Positions 4,623 through 6,263 of a stretch of 6,263 nt of DNA are shown here, piece after piece. The stretch is taken from positions 4,526-10,788 of the forward strand of contig PAUU01000014.1 in NCBI GenBank assembly GCA_002713825.1. Reading direction: 5' to 3'. Within the stretch, counting starts at the first letter, position 1, and the number at the start of each line of letters is the position of its first letter. A program made the translations under genes and the position numbers. Origin of the DNA: Acidiferrobacteraceae bacterium. GTDB lineage: Bacteria; Pseudomonadota; Gammaproteobacteria; Arenicellales; UBA868. The notes beneath the pieces were generated by a model that ran no database searches, was not told the origin of the DNA, and worked only from the letters and a program-made list of their open reading frames with translations.

Positions 4623-5099
4623 ATGAATATCATTACCGATGCCGAGCAACTTCGAAAGATTGCGTTATTTGCGCAGTTGGATGCCGGCAGACTCAAGCGG
4701 CTGGCGTTTGCGAGTGAAGAGTCAAGTTTCGATGACGGCGACATCATCTTTACTATCCACTCTGGTTCCGACAGCGTCTACGTGATCATGTCCGGCGAGG
4801 TGGGCATCTTTATTAACGAGGATGCGAGCGGGGACCCCGTGGCGGTGTTGTCTACCAGTGATGTCGTAGGCGAGATGGGTGTTATTGCCAATCAGCCCCG
4901 TTCGGCGACGTTACGGGCCCAGGGAGAGGTGCGCTGCCTGCGTATTCTTGCGGATGACTTCATGGATCTGATGCGCGACAACCCGGAGGTCTCGTTAAGC
5001 GTGCTTCGACAGATAGTCGATCGCCTGACCCGCACTACCCAGGCACTTGAGGCTCTTAAGCGCGAGCAGGTCAACGCCTTTTCGCCGCAGGCTTCCTGA
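4623..5099 (+). CDS. Stand-alone cyclic-nucleotide-binding-domain protein
   Basis: This 158-residue protein is essentially one cNMP-binding domain of the CRP/PKA type, with no DNA-binding or catalytic domain attached. LRKIALFAQLDAGRLKRLAF (10-29) is the usual N-terminal helix. Strands around GDIIF (39-43) and VYVIMSGEVGIFI (52-64) form the jelly roll. Residues 83-96 (GEMGVIANQPRSAT) form the phosphate-binding cassette, with Glu84 and Arg93, the residues that contact the ribose and cyclic phosphate, both present. It therefore probably binds cAMP or cGMP. The C-terminal helix (about 118-150) could dimerise or contact a partner. No Shine-Dalgarno is evident before the ATG, though the start matches the domain's usual beginning. 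The next gene follows after 5 bases, suggesting co-translation with the HD hydrolase. Confidence 0.88.
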   Translation: MNIITDAEQLRKIALFAQLDAGRLKRLAFASEESSFDDGDIIFTIHSGSDSVYVIMSGEVGIFINEDASGDPVAVLSTSDVVGEMGVIANQPRSATLRAQGEVRCLRILADDFMDLMRDNPEVSLSVLRQIVDRLTRTTQALEALKREQVNAFSPQAS

Positions 5100-5104
5100 A
5101 AACC

Positions 5105-5734
5105 ATGAATCAAGACAGATTTGATGCGCTATGGTGCCGCGTCGGTGGAGGCGGTGAAGCCAGCCAGGTGTTCGAGGCACTAAAGGGGCATTACGGCGAT
5201 GCGTCTCGTCACTACCACGATTGCGGACACGTTGCGGTTTGTCTTGCCGCTTACGATGATGCGATTACGTCTCTGGGAACTGATGACGCTGTGGAGATGA
5301 CTCTCTGGTTTCATGATGTCATCTTTACTCCCGGGGCGCGGGATAATGAAGCCCGCAGTGCAGAGTGGTTCGCGACCCAGGCATCCGGGTTTCTCCCCGA
5401 GACCTTTATCTCAGAAACCTGCGATTTGATACAGGTCACCGATCATCGTGAATCGCCGGAGGCGCCAAGGGCCCAGTTTGCCGTGGACGTGGATCTTTGG
5501 GGTCTGTCGCAACCGTGGGACGCTTTTTTTTCTGATACGCATGATCTTCGACGCGAATCCGGCCATACAAGCAACGAAGCCTTTGCTCGCGGCCAGGGCG
5601 GATTCCTGCGGGTACTGACGGAGCGACCGAAAATATATTCGACGCCGTATTTTCAGGATCATTGTGAAGAGCGAGCGCGCCAGAATATCGAGCGCCTGTT
5701 GGCGATCTTTGAGTCGGGGGTAGACTGGACCTAG
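5105..5734 (+). CDS. HD-superfamily metal-dependent phosphohydrolase (predicted)
   Basis: This 209-residue protein has the metal-binding pattern of the HD hydrolases, apparently the small stand-alone group known as COG4339: RHYHDCGHV (35-43), WFHDVIF with the His70-Asp71 doublet (68-74), RDNEARSAEWF (79-89), TDH (112-114) and an Asp-rich VDVDLWGL (127-134) supplying the later ligand. Members are predicted cytosolic phosphohydrolases of unknown substrate and are sometimes misannotated as a neuronal receptor subunit. It starts 5 bases after the stop of the cyclic-nucleotide-binding gene, so the two are probably translated from one message. A role in hydrolysing a nucleotide signal is possible but is inference. 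All expected metal ligands appear present. Confidence 0.85.
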   Translation: MNQDRFDALWCRVGGGGEASQVFEALKGHYGDASRHYHDCGHVAVCLAAYDDAITSLGTDDAVEMTLWFHDVIFTPGARDNEARSAEWFATQASGFLPETFISETCDLIQVTDHRESPEAPRAQFAVDVDLWGLSQPWDAFFSDTHDLRRESGHTSNEAFARGQGGFLRVLTERPKIYSTPYFQDHCEERARQNIERLLAIFESGVDWT

Positions 5735-5750
5735 TCTTAGCCCAAGATTT

Positions 5751-5762
5751 CAGCCCGGGCTG
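5751..5762. repeat. CAGCCCGGGCTG palindrome between the HD and carboxylase genes
   Basis: This is a perfect 12-bp palindrome in the 53-bp gap before the biotin carboxylase. It has no hairpin loop or T-run, so it is not a terminator; it could be an operator. Confidence 0.35.
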
Positions 5763-5787
5763 CTGCATCAGGAGTCATAAAAGAACC

Positions 5788-6263
5788 GTGTTTGAGAAAT
5801 TGCTTATCGCCAATCGGGGTGAGATCGCCTGCCGCGTTATTCGGTCTGCCAGGCGCATGGGCATCCAGACGGTTGCCGTGTTTTCCGATGCAGACCGTGA
5901 TGCCCCGCATGTCCAGATGGCGGATGAAGCTGTACATATCGGCGCATCACCGTCAGCAGAGAGCTATCTTCTCGTCGATCGGATCATTGAGGCATGCCGG
6001 TCAACGGGCGCCGAGGCGGTCCATCCCGGATACGGATTTCTTTCGGAGAAGTCTGCACTCGTCTTGGGTCTTGAAAAAGCCGGCGTCGCTTTTGTTGGTC
6101 CCCCGGTAAAGGCGATTGGGGTCATGGGGGACAAGATTGCCTCCAAAGCGCTTGCTCAGAGTGCAGGCGTGCCCACCATTCCCGGCTTTAATGAAGTGCT
6201 TGTTGACGCGCAGGATGCAGTAAGCCGTGCCGGAAAGATCGGGTATCCGGTAATGCTGAAGGC
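5788..6263 (+). CDS. pccA: Biotin carboxylase (alpha) subunit of an acyl-CoA carboxylase, probably propionyl-CoA carboxylase; 3' end missing
   Basis: The first 158 codons of an ATP-grasp biotin carboxylase, which carboxylates biotin with bicarbonate and ATP. In PccA-type subunits the same chain also carries the biotin domain, beyond this window. Seen here are the N-terminal signature KLLIANRGEIACRVIRSARR (4-23), SDADRDAPHVQMADEAVHIG (33-52), EAVHPGYGFLSE (76-87), the MGDKIASK segment (113-120), and IGYPVMLK (151-158) leading into the ATP-binding lid. MGDKI and the DAxDAV stretch favour propionyl-CoA carboxylase over methylcrotonyl-CoA carboxylase (usually MGSK) and over the shorter AccC, but the C terminus would be needed to be sure. 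The GTG start gives the family-standard MFEKLLIANRGE; AGGAG at 5770-5774 is 13 bases upstream, longer than ideal. The gene continues past the right edge. Confidence 0.88.
   Translation, partial: MFEKLLIANRGEIACRVIRSARRMGIQTVAVFSDADRDAPHVQMADEAVHIGASPSAESYLLVDRIIEACRSTGAEAVHPGYGFLSEKSALVLGLEKAGVAFVGPPVKAIGVMGDKIASKALAQSAGVPTIPGFNEVLVDAQDAVSRAGKIGYPVMLK

Overview
The window looks like the chromosome of a Gram-negative gammaproteobacterium, probably marine. The evidence is a trimeric-type porin with a signal peptide, a BamC-type outer-membrane lipoprotein, a MobA enzyme, a PhoB-like response regulator and a propionyl-CoA carboxylase-type biotin carboxylase. The genus cannot be fixed from sequence reading alone.

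Layout. (1) Positions 1-420 (minus) are the N-terminal part of a porin gene that runs off the left edge. (2) Positions 421-1387 hold no long gene but are rich in regulatory sequence. There is a near-consensus Fur box (905-923), followed by a probable small RNA of about 118 nt ending in a strong intrinsic terminator (1013-1063). A textbook sigma-54 promoter (1226-1242) comes next, then a 19-codon micro-ORF with a good Shine-Dalgarno. (3) The stop codon of that micro-ORF touches, in the same frame, the GTG start of an OmpR/PhoB-type response regulator (1388-2092) whose receiver domain lacks the phospho-acceptor Asp and the conserved Lys. (4) A small lipoprotein gene (2270-2629, plus) converges on a bamC-like lipoprotein gene (2685-3821, minus). 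Both proteins carry an unusual segment with a bulky, mostly aromatic residue at every third position. (5) mobA (3948-4544) is divergent from bamC. It is followed by a stand-alone cyclic-nucleotide-binding-domain protein (4623-5099) and an HD-superfamily hydrolase (5105-5734) only 5 bases later, then by the first 158 codons of a biotin carboxylase subunit (5788 to the right edge).

How the parts may work together. Positions 421-2092 read as a regulatory block: an iron-responsive sRNA candidate with an anti-Shine-Dalgarno loop, then a separately controlled (sigma-54) transcript for a micropeptide plus a phosphorylation-independent-looking regulator. The two lipoproteins may act together at the outer membrane, judging only from their shared period-3 aromatic segment and adjacency. 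mobA, the cNMP-binding protein and the HD hydrolase lie in tandem, but only the last two look tightly coupled. The most novel candidates are the Fur-linked sRNA, the micro-ORF/atypical regulator pair, and the shared period-3 aromatic segment.
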